Below are positions 1 through 9,811 of a stretch of 39,657 nt of DNA, one piece after another. The stretch's first letter is position 1; every line of letters begins with the position of its first letter. A model generated the notes under the pieces. The model made no database searches. It was not told where the DNA came from and was given only the letters and a program-made list of their open reading frames with translations. The translations under genes and the position numbers were made by a program. Origin of the DNA: Acidobacteriota bacterium. Its GTDB lineage: Bacteria; Acidobacteriota; Terriglobia; Terriglobales; Acidobacteriaceae. Location: contig JAJZCY010000007.1 of assembly GCA_021828835.1 (NCBI GenBank), forward strand, positions 1 through 39,657, given 5' to 3'.

Positions 1-1623
1 TCCGGCATGCTCTACAGCCTGCCCTCCCGCGACCTGATCGCCGATTCGGTCGAGTACATGGTGAATGCCCATTGTGCCGATGCGCTGATCTGTATCTCCA
101 ACTGCGACAAGATCACCCCCGGCATGTTGATGGCGGCGTTGCGCCTGAATATCCCCACCATCTTCGTCTCCGGCGGGCCCATGGAAGCCGGCAAGGTGCA
201 GCACGGCGGGCAAACAAAATCTGTTGATTTGATCGATGCCATGATCATCGCCGCCGATCCCAAGTGCAGTGATGAGGAAGTGGCGGCCTACGAGCGCTCC
301 GCCTGCCCCACCTGCGGCTCCTGCTCCGGCATGTTTACGGCCAACTCCATGAACTGCCTGATGGAAGCGCTGGGGCTCGCGCTCCCCGGCAACGGCACGG
401 TGGTGGCGACACACGCCGACCGCAAGCAGCTCTTCCTGCGCGCCGGCCGGACCATTGTCGAGCTCGCCCGCCGCTTCTACGAGCAGAGCGATGCCTCTGT
501 CCTGCCGCGGAATATCGCCACCTTCGATGCCTTCGAGAACGCCATGACCCTCGACATCGCCATGGGCGGCTCCACCAACACAGTCTTGCACCTGCTGGCT
601 GCCGCGCAGGAAGGCGAGGTGCCGTTCACCATGTCCGACATCGATCGCCTCTCGCGGCGCGTGCCCAACCTTTGCAAGGTGGCTCCTTCTTCGCCCACCG
701 TGCACGTCGAGGATGTGCATCGGGCCGGCGGCATCTTCGCCATCCTGGCGGAGCTCGACCGCGGCGGACTCATCCATCGCAACGTCCACACCGTCCATAC
801 CCCCACCCTCGGCGATGCCATCGACACCCTCGACGTGATGGGCGCAGCCTCCGCAGAGGTCAAGGAGTTCTATCGCGCCGCCCCCGGCGGCATCCGCACC
901 GTGGTGCCCTTCAGCCAGAGCAGCCGCTATCCCAGCCTGGATCTGAATCGCGAGAGCGGCGCGGTGCGCGATATGGCTCACGCCTTCAGCGCCGACGGTG
1001 GTCTGGCCGTGCTCTACGGCAACATCGCCGAAGAAGGCTGCATTGTGAAGACCGCCGGTGTAGAGAAGGGCCACCAGGTCTTCACTGGCCGCGCCCGTAT
1101 CTTCGAATCGCAGGATGCAGCCGTCGACGCCATTCTGGGGGATCAGGTGGTGCCCGGAGACGTGGTGCTGATTCGCTATGAGGGGCCCAAGGGCGGACCC
1201 GGAATGCAGGAGATGCTCTACCCGACCAGCTACCTGAAATCCAAGGGGCTCGGCAAGGTCTGCGCGCTCATCACCGACGGGCGCTTCTCCGGCGGCAGCT
1301 CCGGCCTGTGCCTCGGGCACATCTCCCCCGAGGCTGCCGAGGGTGGCGCGCTCGCCCTGGTGGAAGAAGGCGATACCATCGAGATCGACATTCCGCAGCG
1401 TCTGCTGCGCGTCGATCTGCCCGACCGGGAGCTCGCCCGCCGGCGCGAAAAGATGGAGGCCAGGAGCGAATCGGCATGGAAGCCCACCACCCGCCAGCGG
1501 ACGGTCTCGAGAGCGCTCCAGGCCTACGCCGCCATGACCACCAGCGCCTCGCGCGGCGCGGTACGCGACTTGAATCAGATTCGCCGCCAGGCTTCGCCGG
1601 AGACCGCAAACGCCGGCGATTAA
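1..1623 (+). CDS. ilvD: Dihydroxy-acid dehydratase, 5' end truncated by the window edge
   Basis: Frame open from base 1; [40 protein letters not shown] and [33 protein letters not shown] are IlvD/Edd family signatures. Confidence 0.95.
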   Translation, partial: SGMLYSLPSRDLIADSVEYMVNAHCADALICISNCDKITPGMLMAALRLNIPTIFVSGGPMEAGKVQHGGQTKSVDLIDAMIIAADPKCSDEEVAAYERSACPTCGSCSGMFTANSMNCLMEALGLALPGNGTVVATHADRKQLFLRAGRTIVELARRFYEQSDASVLPRNIATFDAFENAMTLDIAMGGSTNTVLHLLAAAQEGEVPFTMSDIDRLSRRVPNLCKVAPSSPTVHVEDVHRAGGIFAILAELDRGGLIHRNVHTVHTPTLGDAIDTLDVMGAASAEVKEFYRAAPGGIRTVVPFSQSSRYPSLDLNRESGAVRDMAHAFSADGGLAVLYGNIAEEGCIVKTAGVEKGHQVFTGRARIFESQDAAVDAILGDQVVPGDVVLIRYEGPKGGPGMQEMLYPTSYLKSKGLGKVCALITDGRFSGGSSGLCLGHISPEAAEGGALALVEEGDTIEIDIPQRLLRVDLPDRELARRREKMEARSESAWKPTTRQRTVSRALQAYAAMTTSASRGAVRDLNQIRRQASPETANAGD

Positions 1624-1633
1624 GCCGGCGTTT
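1608..1633. terminator. Perfect 10-bp inverted repeat (AAACGCCGGC-GATTAA-GCCGGCGTTT) between convergent ilvD and pyrE
   Basis: Arms are exact reverse complements; loop holds the ilvD TAA stop codon. Confidence 0.6.
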
Positions 1634-1643
1634 GTGATCCTTC

Positions 1644-2243
1644 CTAGAGCTGTTTCAGGTGTTCGGCGCGAACATCGTTCGCGCTGAACAGGCGCAGGAA
1701 GGGCGCGCCCTTGGCCGCAGCCTCCACGGCGGGCCGGCCGCCCGCCTCCTCCCGCTCCACAATGCAGACGACTGCGGCAACGATCATGCCGGCCTCTTGC
1801 GCCGTCTCGATGGCGTTGATCGTCGAAGCGCCGGTGGTGCACACGTCGTCCACGATCACCACGCGCGCCCCTTCGCGGCAGAATCCCTCGATGCGCCGGC
1901 CCGTGCCATGCGCCTTCTCCGCCTTGCGGACCAGGAATCCGTTCAGCAGTGGCGCGGCGGGCTTCGACTGCGCGCGCCAGGCGCTGGCAGTGGCAACGTT
2001 GGAGACGATGGGGTCGGCACCCATGGTGAGGCCGCCCACCGCGTCAGCCTGGATGCCGTTGGATTCGAGCAGCTCCAGAATGGCGTGCCCGGTGAGCCGC
2101 CCGCCCTCGGCATGCAGGGTGGTGGTGCGGCAATCGATGTAGTAATCGCTGGTGCCGCCCGACGAGAGCTTGAACTGGCCCAGCCGGAAGCTGGTGCGCG
2201 CCAGCAGCGAAAGAAGTTGTTGTGCGTGGCTTGGGGTAGACAT
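1644..2243 (-). CDS. pyrE: Orotate phosphoribosyltransferase
   Basis: PRPP-binding motif RVVIVDDVCTTGAS; SSGGTSDYYIDCR; start placed at internal ATG (MSTPSHAQQLLSLL). Confidence 0.9.
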   Translation of the reverse strand: MSTPSHAQQLLSLLARTSFRLGQFKLSSGGTSDYYIDCRTTTLHAEGGRLTGHAILELLESNGIQADAVGGLTMGADPIVSNVATASAWRAQSKPAAPLLNGFLVRKAEKAHGTGRRIEGFCREGARVVIVDDVCTTGASTINAIETAQEAGMIVAAVVCIVEREEAGGRPAVEAAAKGAPFLRLFSANDVRAEHLKQL

Positions 2244-2301
2244 CAAATCGATTTTAATCGGGCAGGTGTCCCGCCGGCCCGTCATCGGCTACAGTTGCCC
2301 T

Positions 2302-2808
2302 GTGCGTTACCGCCTCTACCAGCCCGCCGACTTCGAACCGCTCTATGCCATCGAGGAGGCGTGCTTTCAGCCGCCGCTGCGCTTTCCCCGGCGCTACATG
2401 CGCCAGTTGCTGGCCAGCCCGCGCGCCGCTACCTGGATAGCTGAAGACGGACGCGCAATGGCGGGCTTCGCGATCGTGGAGTGGCTCAAAGCTCCTGACG
2501 CCAGCGTGGCCTATATCGAGACCCTCGAAGTGGCCTTCGACCGGCGCGGCCAGGGGATTGGCGGCGAGCTGTTGCAGTGCACGGAGCGGTCCGCCCGCGC
2601 CGCCGGCGCGAGCATTATTTGGCTGCACGTCGATGCGGAGAATGCCGCTGCCATCCGCCTCTACGAAGCGCACGGCTATGAGCCGCAGGGCAGGGAAGAG
2701 AACTTCTACCCCGAGCACAGGCCCGCCCTGGTCTATGCCAAATCGCTGCCGCACGCGCAAGAGAAAGAAGATGGACCGCTGAGCGGAGGCGAGGAAGCAT
2801 CTGCATGA
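2302..2808 (+). CDS. rimI: GNAT-family N-acetyltransferase (RimI-like)
   Basis: RRGQGIGGELLQ acetyl-CoA motif and NAAAIRLYEAHGYEPQGREENFY; GTG start inferred. Confidence 0.75.
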   Translation: MRYRLYQPADFEPLYAIEEACFQPPLRFPRRYMRQLLASPRAATWIAEDGRAMAGFAIVEWLKAPDASVAYIETLEVAFDRRGQGIGGELLQCTERSARAAGASIIWLHVDAENAAAIRLYEAHGYEPQGREENFYPEHRPALVYAKSLPHAQEKEDGPLSGGEEASA

Positions 2809-2879
2809 TTTTCTTGCGGCTGCGGCGTCTTGCGATCCGGATTTGTGCGCGTTGTCTTTGCTATACTTTGAGAGTTAGC

Positions 2880-2964
2880 GCGGAAGTGGTGAAATTGGCA
2901 GACACACCATCTTGAGGGGGTGGCGCCGAAAGGCATGCGGGTTCAAGTCCCGCCTTCCGCACCA
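2880..2964 (+). tRNA. tRNA-Leu (anticodon GAG)
   Basis: Acceptor GCGGAAG/CTTCCGC, GTTCAAGTC T-arm, long variable arm, anticodon loop TTGAGGG, encoded CCA. Confidence 0.93.
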
Positions 2965-3012
2965 AGAGTTTCCCGGGGCCTGCCGCGGCGGGTTTGGAAA
3001 GCAGTTTCAAAC

Positions 3013-3321
3013 ATGAACATTCTCTTCTATTTCGTGATTGTGGTCCACGTGATCGTGTGCCTGTTCCTGGTCGGCGTGGTTCTCATCCAGCAGGGCCGTT
3101 CGGCTGACCTGGCCGGCGCCTTCGGCGGGCAGGGCTCGCAGACCGCCTTCGGTCCCCGCGCCGCCGCCAACGTGCTCACCCGTCTTACCACCTGGTCGGC
3201 CGTGATCTTCATGTGCACGTCGCTGATCCTGGTGGTCCTCTACGCGCGCTCCACTGGGCCGCACTCGGTGCTGGACGGCACCACCGCTCCGGCCAGCGCC
3301 CCGGCCAAGTCCGGCAAGTAA
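3013..3321 (+). CDS. secG: Preprotein translocase subunit SecG
   Basis: Two TM segments, VLIQQGRSADLAGAFGGQGSQTAFGPRAAANVLTRLTTW. Confidence 0.93.
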   Translation: MNILFYFVIVVHVIVCLFLVGVVLIQQGRSADLAGAFGGQGSQTAFGPRAAANVLTRLTTWSAVIFMCTSLILVVLYARSTGPHSVLDGTTAPASAPAKSGK

Positions 3322-3343
3322 GCTCAGCCCTCTCCAGCAGCTC

Positions 3344-3372
3344 AAAAGGCAGGCCTCGCGGCCTGCCTTTTT
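3344..3372 (+). terminator. Rho-independent terminator of secG
   Basis: AAAAGGCAGGCC-TCGC-GGCCTGCCTTTTT. Confidence 0.9.
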
Positions 3373-3410
3373 GCGTCTTCTGTTCCCTCGCTGTCCTGCT
3401 GATGCTTCCG

Positions 3411-4079
3411 CTACACCGGCGGCGGGGCGTCGACGACGGGAATGCCCTTCGGCGGCGTAAAGCGGAAGACGTCGGCCGCGATGGCCGCGTTGGGTTGCTG
3501 ATCGCTAAAGATGAAGCGGGTCAGTGCGCCGTCGGTCTCCTGCATCTCGATTCCGGTAATCGCGCCTTCGGCGGTCACCGTAAGCGTGAGCCGCAGTATC
3601 CGGTTTTCCTGGCCTTTGGGCTGACCGCTCAGCGTGAACTCGCCGTTGGCCGCGGGCGCGGAAGTGAGATGGTTCATCTCCTTCTCAAGCTCGGTGTGAC
3701 CCAACAGAAAGCGCAGCGGCGAGCGGAGGTCGTCCAGTTCCTTGGCCGGGATGCGCTGCACCTGCGGATCGCCCTGGCTGTAGAACCATGCAAACTTGCC
3801 GTCCAGCACGAAGACCTTGCCGGCCGGCTGCGTGTAGGCCCACCTCATCCGCCCCGGCTTGCGCAAATAAAGCACGCCGCTCTCGGTCCGCGACATCCCC
3901 AGTCCCTGGTAGTTCTCCACAAAATCGGCCTTGAGCGAGAGCAGGGTGTTGTAGTGATGATCGACCTTTTGCGCCAGGGCCGCGGTGGAGAGCGGCTTCT
4001 GCTGCGCGTGCAGGCAGGGCAACAGCAGCGCGGCGGCGAGCACTGGCCCGCCGCCGCTGATTCCGAAGACTCTTCTCAT
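3411..4079 (-). CDS. lolA: Outer-membrane lipoprotein carrier (LolA-like)
   Basis: Signal peptide; LKADFVENYQGLG...SGVLYLRKPGRMRWAYTQPAGKVFVLDGKFAWFY; ATGA overlap with upstream pilin gene. Confidence 0.85.
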   Translation of the reverse strand: MRRVFGISGGGPVLAAALLLPCLHAQQKPLSTAALAQKVDHHYNTLLSLKADFVENYQGLGMSRTESGVLYLRKPGRMRWAYTQPAGKVFVLDGKFAWFYSQGDPQVQRIPAKELDDLRSPLRFLLGHTELEKEMNHLTSAPAANGEFTLSGQPKGQENRILRLTLTVTAEGAITGIEMQETDGALTRFIFSDQQPNAAIAADVFRFTPPKGIPVVDAPPPV

Positions 4080-4609
4080 TGCAATGGCTGGGTGCAGTTG
4101 GTGCCGCCCGCGGGATCCTGCTTGATGGTCCCAAACTGGTCGCTGCAGTAGCCGCGGTCGCCCGTCTTGCCCACCGTCTCAGGCACGGCGGTTACCGTGT
4201 AGCCGGTGAAGCGGTCCTGCCCGTTTACCGTCACCTTGGTGCAGTTGGCAATCTTGAAAATGTAACCGGATTTGTATCCCGAGGCCAGATCCTGCTGGAT
4301 GATCTGCGCGCTGGTAGCCGACGGCGCGCCGGCTGCCGGATCGCCGCCAAGCGCCTGCAGCGAGCAGGCATATCCGTTGGTCGGATAGCTCGACTCGAAC
4401 TGAATCTCGGCCTTGTTGATCACCTGGACGGAATTGATCGCCGAGGTCTCGTTGGCCTTCTTCTTCAGGCTGCCGATGGTGGGAATCGCCATCAGCATCA
4501 GGATCAGAATGATGGCGATGACGATCAGCAGTTCCATCAGCGTGAAGCCGTTGGCCGTGATCGCGCTCCCGGCAGAAGTCGAGCGGCGGCTGCGTAGGTT
4601 CATTGGCAT
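4076..4609 (-). CDS. Type IV pilin-like / pseudopilin protein
   Basis: Prepilin cleavage motif NGFTLMELLIVIAIILILMLMAIPTIG. Confidence 0.88.
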   Translation of the reverse strand: MPMNLRSRRSTSAGSAITANGFTLMELLIVIAIILILMLMAIPTIGSLKKKANETSAINSVQVINKAEIQFESSYPTNGYACSLQALGGDPAAGAPSATSAQIIQQDLASGYKSGYIFKIANCTKVTVNGQDRFTGYTVTAVPETVGKTGDRGYCSDQFGTIKQDPAGGTNCTQPLQ

Positions 4610-4835
4610 ATGAGATCCCTGTGCCTCTGTGCGGCGTTTCTCCTACTAGTGTAGACCCGCCGGGCGGCGCGGAACATCTGCGCCCGGTATTTCGGATCGC
4701 CGCCTCGCGTTTGCCACCAGAGGAAGTTCGAGCGGGGCTTTCGCCCTCTTCGAGAATGTTCAGAGACAGGACGCAGCAGGGAAAGGGGACGCTCGGCTTG
4801 CGCTACACGCAGTTGCACAACCCTGTCGAAATTGC

Positions 4836-4871
4836 GGCGCCCCAGGTCTCGATTCCGAGACCTGGGGCGCC
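4836..4871. repeat. Hairpin repeat family A: perfect 15-bp inverted repeat, 6-nt loop, downstream of the M16 gene
   Basis: GGCGCCCCAGGTCTC-GATTCC-GAGACCTGGGGCGCC. Confidence 0.85.
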
Positions 4872-4903
4872 TGTTTATGCGGACACCTTACGCGCGTGGC
4901 CTT

Positions 4904-6178
4904 TCAGCACACCAGCTCGTTCCGGCCCAGCTTCAGGCCATCGAGCCGGCCGAGCAGGGTAATGGCAATCCGTTCCGGATCGAAGAGCCGTTGCGCCATC
5001 GCCTGCACCTGCGCCGCGGTCACGTCGCCGATGCGGCTGATGATCTCATCCACGCTGAAGGACTGCTGGAAGTACATCTCCTGGCGCGCCAGGTTGGCCA
5101 TGCGCGAGCTTGAGCTTTCCAGTCCAAGCAGGATGTTGCCGCGCACCTGGTCTTTGGCGCGGGTCAGCTCCTCGTCGCTCAGCGGCTCCTCCTTCAGCTT
5201 GCGGAACTCGGTGACGACAAGATTGACAACCTCGAGGACTTTGCCCACGGAGGTTCCCGCGTAAACGCAAAGGGTTCCGGTGTCGCGGTAGGGGCTCAGG
5301 TCGGAGTAGACCGAGTAGGCCATTCCCCGCTCTTCGCGAATGGTCTGGAAGAGGCGCGAGCTCATGCCCCCGCCCAGCACCGTGTTCAGAATCAGCGTGG
5401 CGTAGCGGTTCTGGTCGGTGATGGGCGGCGCAGGGACACCCATGCAGATCTGCACCTGCTCCAGAGACTTCTTGTTGCGCAGCAGAATGCGCGCGCTGGG
5501 CTGCGGCGCAGAAAGCTCCACTGGCGTTGCCCCTCCGGACAAGCTGGAGAACTTCTCGGCTACGGCGGCGGTGAACTGGTCGTGGTCGAGGTTCCCGGCC
5601 GCGGAGAAGATGATGTTGCCGCCATGGAAGCGGTCGCTGTGGTACTGCTGCAACTGGTCCTGGTTCAACCGGCCCACCGTTTCCGTGGTGCCCAGGATGG
5701 GCTTGCCCAGCGGGTGCCCCTTCCAGAAGTTCTGCGTGAACAGCTCGTGCACCAGCACGTCGGGATTGTCTTCGTCGATCTTGATCTCTTCGAGAATGAC
5801 GCCGCGCTCACGCTCGATCTCGGGCGGCGCGAAGACCGGATTGAGCACCAGGTCGGTGAGCACGTCCAGCGCGATTGGCACGTGGTCGGCGAGCGACTTC
5901 ACGTTGAAGCATATGGTCTCTTTGCTTGTGAAGGCGTCCAGGTTGCCGCCGATCGCGTCCATCTCGCGCGCGATCGACTGCGCGGTGCGCGATTTGGTCC
6001 CTTTGAAGACCATGTGCTCCACGAAGTGGGAGATGCCGTTGGTCTCAGCCGGCTCGCAGCGCGATCCGGATTTGATCCACACGCCCATCGCCACCGACCG
6101 CAGATGTTCCATGCGCTCGGTCAGAACGATCAGGCCGTTGGGCAATACTGTGCGGCGAAGGTTGCGCTCGTTATTCAA
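4904..6178 (-). CDS. M16-family zinc metallopeptidase (processing-peptidase-like)
   Basis: HFVEHMVFKGT (HxxEH) and VLPNGLIVLTE; ORF extends to 6361 but that part overlaps rlmN; TTG start near 6178 is inferred. Confidence 0.88.
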   Translation of the reverse strand: MNNERNLRRTVLPNGLIVLTERMEHLRSVAMGVWIKSGSRCEPAETNGISHFVEHMVFKGTKSRTAQSIAREMDAIGGNLDAFTSKETICFNVKSLADHVPIALDVLTDLVLNPVFAPPEIERERGVILEEIKIDEDNPDVLVHELFTQNFWKGHPLGKPILGTTETVGRLNQDQLQQYHSDRFHGGNIIFSAAGNLDHDQFTAAVAEKFSSLSGGATPVELSAPQPSARILLRNKKSLEQVQICMGVPAPPITDQNRYATLILNTVLGGGMSSRLFQTIREERGMAYSVYSDLSPYRDTGTLCVYAGTSVGKVLEVVNLVVTEFRKLKEEPLSDEELTRAKDQVRGNILLGLESSSSRMANLARQEMYFQQSFSVDEIISRIGDVTAAQVQAMAQRLFDPERIAITLLGRLDGLKLGRNELVC

Positions 6179-6318
6179 GGCGAGTCCTGTCAATTCCTGA
6201 TTGTAGGGCAACGGCGTCGAAACGGCGCCTGCGTGGCAGTTAAAGAGCAACCGGCTGAAAAGACAACAGATAACGGCGAATGCTGGCCCTTCAGGTGGTG
6301 CAGTGAAATACTGGGACT

Positions 6319-7548
6319 GTGAAGGAAGACCGGAACCAGCTTGTTGGATTAGACGCAGCAACCCCCTCGGATGGAGGTCTGAATCTCTTCGGAGAAGATA
6401 CCAACGCTTTGGTCCGGCAGATGGACGCCCTGGGAGAACCCGCCTTTCGCGGCCGGCAGATCGCTGAAGCTCTTTATTGTCAGCGCGTTGAAGAGCTTTC
6501 TTCGGTTACTACCTTACCAAAATCCCTGCGCGACCGCCTCACTGCCGCCGGGTGGCGGATCGGCCGTCCCACGATCGCCCAGGTCTTTCAATCCACCGAC
6601 GGCACGGAGCGCTACCTGATCCAGTGTCCCGGTCCCCAAGCCGAGACGGTGGAGACCGTCTGGATGCCGGAGGGCGACGGCAGCGAGCTTGCCGACGAGG
6701 AGGAATCTGCTCCCGGCGCCAAGAACAGTGCCCCATCCTCCCCGCGGTCGTTTGCGGATAAGGCGGGAGAGCGCGATCCTCAATCCATCAAGCCCTGGTC
6801 CCGCGCCACCATCTGCGTCTCCAGCCAGATCGGCTGCGCGGTGAACTGCCAGTTCTGCCTGACCGCCAAGCTCGGCTTGCAGCGCAACCTCTCAGCCGGC
6901 GAAATCGCCGGACAGGTACTTGCGGTCTTCGACCGCCAGCAGGTCGAAGTGGGCCGCGACCGCGTGAACCTGGTCTTCATGGGCATGGGCGAGCCCTTCC
7001 TCAACTACGACAACTTCATGGCGGCGGTGCGCCTGCTGGTCAATGAGGTCGGCCTGAGCCCGCAGCGGATGACGGTTTCGACTTCCGGGATCGTGCCCGG
7101 GATCGAACGCTTGGCCGCGGAGCCGCCGGAGATTCGGCCGCGGCTGGCCATCAGCCTGAATGCGCCCAACAACGAAGTGCGCGCCGAGGTGATGCCCATC
7201 AACCGCAAGTGGCCCATCGAGGCCGTAATCGATGCCGTGCGCCAGGTGCGCTTGCGCCCCCGCGAGCGGGTCACCTTCGAGTACGTGCTGCTGGCCGGGG
7301 TCACCGATCAGCCCGAGCATGCGCGCGAAGTGGCGCGGCTGGTGCGACGCACGAACCTGCCGGCCAAGGTGAACCTGATCGCCTGGAATCCGGGCCCCGG
7401 CATTCCCTATGCGATGCCGGATCCAGCCACCATCGAGTCCTTCAAACAGGAGCTGATCGCCAACAGGATCCCCGCGTATCTGCGCAAACCCCGCGGACGG
7501 GACATCTATGCGGCCTGCGGGCAGTTGAAGCGAACGGTGGAAGGGTAG
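6319..7548 (+). CDS. rlmN: 23S rRNA (A2503-C2)/tRNA methyltransferase RlmN, with an internal insertion
   Basis: Radical SAM CAVNCQFC motif, NLVFMGMGEPFLNYDN, RMTVSTSGIVPGI. Confidence 0.92.
   Translation: MKEDRNQLVGLDAATPSDGGLNLFGEDTNALVRQMDALGEPAFRGRQIAEALYCQRVEELSSVTTLPKSLRDRLTAAGWRIGRPTIAQVFQSTDGTERYLIQCPGPQAETVETVWMPEGDGSELADEEESAPGAKNSAPSSPRSFADKAGERDPQSIKPWSRATICVSSQIGCAVNCQFCLTAKLGLQRNLSAGEIAGQVLAVFDRQQVEVGRDRVNLVFMGMGEPFLNYDNFMAAVRLLVNEVGLSPQRMTVSTSGIVPGIERLAAEPPEIRPRLAISLNAPNNEVRAEVMPINRKWPIEAVIDAVRQVRLRPRERVTFEYVLLAGVTDQPEHAREVARLVRRTNLPAKVNLIAWNPGPGIPYAMPDPATIESFKQELIANRIPAYLRKPRGRDIYAACGQLKRTVEG
6728..6770 (+). repeat. Degenerate family A hairpin repeat inside rlmN, in frame
   Basis: GTGCCCCATCCTCCCCGCGGTCGTTTGCGGATAAGGCGGGA aligns with the reverse complement of the repeat at 8520-8563 (GTGCCCCATCCAAGCCGCGCCTTTTGCGGCTTGGGTGGGA). 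Confidence 0.6.
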
Positions 7549-7570
7549 TCGCGATACCTTCTCAGACGCC

Positions 7571-7606
7571 TGTCATCCTGAAGGAGCGCAGCGAGGAACG
7601 TGGAGC
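7571..7606 (+). repeat. Repeat family B (GTCATCCTGA...), copy 1
   Basis: GTCATCCTGAAGGAGCGCAGCGAGGAACGTGG; matches the reverse complement of the copies at 8584 and 14699. Confidence 0.65.
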
Positions 7607-7649
7607 GGTGCGCCAGTGGGACTCCTCAACACTGTGATACCTTTCCGCC

Positions 7650-8399
7650 ATGCGTAAAGCGTTTGGGATGGTAGTTTTGATGCTGGCGCTGACTGCTCTC
7701 TCAGCTGTTCGTCAGCGGAATCCTAGCCAGCCAAGGATAGAGGCGCTCTATTCTCTCCTGCAGTGGCCGGATGGAATCACCGCTCTAGCAATCATTCTCA
7801 CTCTGGGTGCTATTGTTTGGCAGAGTGACGAGACGCGCCGTTCTGCGAGATCCGCTGAGGAGGGAATGCGTTATCTTGTCGCGAAGGAGCAGCCTCGCTT
7901 AGCTGTCAACTTTGTGTGGGATGGCTTTATCCCGCCGAGTGGATGGGAAGCTGAGGAATATCCAGAGCTCGCGATAAATTTCACGCTGAGCGTGGTGAAT
8001 CAAGGCTTAGGGAATGCTTATGACGTGCGAGCCTATGCATCTGCCGTCGTTCTGAAAAGGGCTGACCACCCTCGGCTGGAGACTGCAGCGCGGATTGAGT
8101 CCTTTCCAACTTTCTTGAAAGCCGAGGGTGAACCCGTTGAGACTGAGATACCACGCAATCAGCAGTTTCCGCGAGCCGAGGATGCGCAGGCGATATCGAA
8201 AAGAGCTTTATTCATGCACCTTTTTGGCTATATCCGGTATGTCGATCCTTTGGGATATCCGAGGAGCCATCCATTCCGTTGGCACTGGAAACCTTTCGAA
8301 TGGTATGAGGGTGGCCAACTCGTGGACGAGTCGGGATGGATCGAAGTGTATCTGGAGGAGGATCAAAAATACTGTGCCCCCCGCGTAAGGGCTGATTAG
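7650..8399 (+). CDS. Hypothetical membrane-anchored protein
   Basis: 249-aa ORF with N-terminal hydrophobic segments; no family recognised; looks less GC-rich than its neighbours. Confidence 0.6.
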   Translation: MRKAFGMVVLMLALTALSAVRQRNPSQPRIEALYSLLQWPDGITALAIILTLGAIVWQSDETRRSARSAEEGMRYLVAKEQPRLAVNFVWDGFIPPSGWEAEEYPELAINFTLSVVNQGLGNAYDVRAYASAVVLKRADHPRLETAARIESFPTFLKAEGEPVETEIPRNQQFPRAEDAQAISKRALFMHLFGYIRYVDPLGYPRSHPFRWHWKPFEWYEGGQLVDESGWIEVYLEEDQKYCAPRVRAD

Positions 8400-8519
8400 T
8401 CGGCACGTGCTCCGAGTCTCCCGGGCACCTGGCCCGGTCAAAGCTAGGAAGGAAGCGGACGAATCCAGGAGAAGCTGTGCCGCGTCCATCGCCCTTTTTG
8501 CGATGAGCGGGTGACTTGC

Positions 8520-8563
8520 TTTCCCACCCAAGCCGCAAAAGGCGCGGCTTGGATGGGGCACCC
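8520..8563 (-). repeat. Repeat family A hairpin (CCAAGCCGC/GCGGCTTGG stem) downstream of queA
   Basis: TTTCCCACCCAAGCCGCAAAAGGCGCGGCTTGGATGGGGCACCC; near-identical copy at 16857. Confidence 0.85.
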
Positions 8564-8583
8564 AGTGCGGCCGCCCCAAGAAA

Positions 8584-8618
8584 CAACCGCAGATCCTTCC
8601 GCTTCGCGTCAGGATGAC
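8584..8618 (-). repeat. Repeat family B, copy 2 (inverted relative to copy 1)
   Basis: CAACCGCAGATCCTTCCGCTTCGCGTCAGGATGAC. Confidence 0.7.
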
Positions 8619-8645
8619 AGCGCATGGGAGAGGATGGCGGGCATA

Positions 8646-8693
8646 GGTGGTGGTCTCCCAGGTCCGCAAAAAAGCGCGGGACCTGGGCACCCA
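8646..8693 (-). repeat. Repeat family A hairpin just downstream of the queA stop
   Basis: GGTGGTCTCCCAGGTCCGCAAAAAAGCGCGGGACCTGGGCACCC. Confidence 0.85.
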
Positions 8694-8719
8694 TCTTCTG
8701 GGATGGAACCAGCACTTCC

Positions 8720-9796
8720 TCACCGACTGAACATGCAATCCCCGTAGCTGAAGAATCGGTAGCGGGCTTCGACGGCGTGGCGGTAGGCGGCGAGGATGTT
8801 TTCGCGGCCGGCGAAGGCGCTGACCAGCATCATCAGGCTCGATTGCGGCAGGTGGAAGTTGGTGAGCAGGGCGCGCACCAGGCGGAACTCGTAGCCCGGG
8901 GAGATAAAGATCTCCGTGGCGCCTGAGTGGGGTTGCAGGTGGCCGGGCTTGAACTTCTGCGCCACCGACTCCAATGTGCGCACGCTGGTGGTGCCCACGG
9001 CGACGATGCGTCTGTTTTCGTTGGCCGCACGGTTGAGGGTATCGGCGGTGGCGGCGCTGAGCGAATAGCGCTCGCGATGCAGCTTGACCTCGTCCACGCG
9101 CTCGACACGCAGCGGCGCGAAGGTGCCGAGGCCCACGTGGAGCGTTACGGTGGCGATCTCGACGCCGCGCGCTTGGATTGCCTCCAGAACCTGTGGAGTG
9201 AAGTGCAGGCCGGCCGTGGGCGCGGCCACCGAGCCGCGTTCGTGCGCGTAGACGGTCTGGTAGCGCTCGCGGTCGGCGGTCTCATCGGGCCGGTGAATGT
9301 AGCGCGGCAAGGGAATGTGCCCAATGCGGTCGAGAACGGCAAAGAAGTCGTCCACGGGGTGAAACTCGATCAGCCGTTCGCCGTAGAGGCCGCGCTCGAG
9401 CACGTCGGCTTCCAGCAGAATCTCGCCGCTGGGTGCGGGGAAGACCAGCCGCTCGCCGATGGCGACCTTGCGGCCGGGACGGACGAGGGCGCGCCACTGG
9501 TTTTCGCCGGCAGGCTCGGTGAGCATGACTTCGATGCGGCCGGTGGGCTTCTCCTTCTCGCGGCGCAGCGTGCGGCGGGCGAAGAGGCGCGCGGGAATCA
9601 CGCGGCTGTCGTTGAGCACCAGCAGGTCGCCGGGATTGAGCAGGGCGGGGAACTCAGCGAAGGAGCTGTCGCGGAATGCGCCGGTAGCGCGGTCGAGGAC
9701 GAGCATGCGGCTCTGCCCGCGCTGGGCGGGGGGCTGCTGGGCGATCAGCTCTTCGGGGAGATCGAAGTCGAAGTCGGAGACGCGGAGGCCGGTCAT
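8720..9796 (-). CDS. queA: tRNA preQ1(34) S-adenosylmethionine ribosyltransferase-isomerase
   Basis: [69 protein letters not shown]. Confidence 0.97.
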   Translation of the reverse strand: MTGLRVSDFDFDLPEELIAQQPPAQRGQSRMLVLDRATGAFRDSSFAEFPALLNPGDLLVLNDSRVIPARLFARRTLRREKEKPTGRIEVMLTEPAGENQWRALVRPGRKVAIGERLVFPAPSGEILLEADVLERGLYGERLIEFHPVDDFFAVLDRIGHIPLPRYIHRPDETADRERYQTVYAHERGSVAAPTAGLHFTPQVLEAIQARGVEIATVTLHVGLGTFAPLRVERVDEVKLHRERYSLSAATADTLNRAANENRRIVAVGTTSVRTLESVAQKFKPGHLQPHSGATEIFISPGYEFRLVRALLTNFHLPQSSLMMLVSAFAGRENILAAYRHAVEARYRFFSYGDCMFSR

Positions 9797-9811
9797 GCGC
9801 GGGTCTCCGAG

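Noticed and set aside
8208-8738. Minus-strand ORFs over the queA downstream repeats
   Set aside because: Pass through family A and B repeats and antisense to the 7650-8399 ORF; no protein family features.
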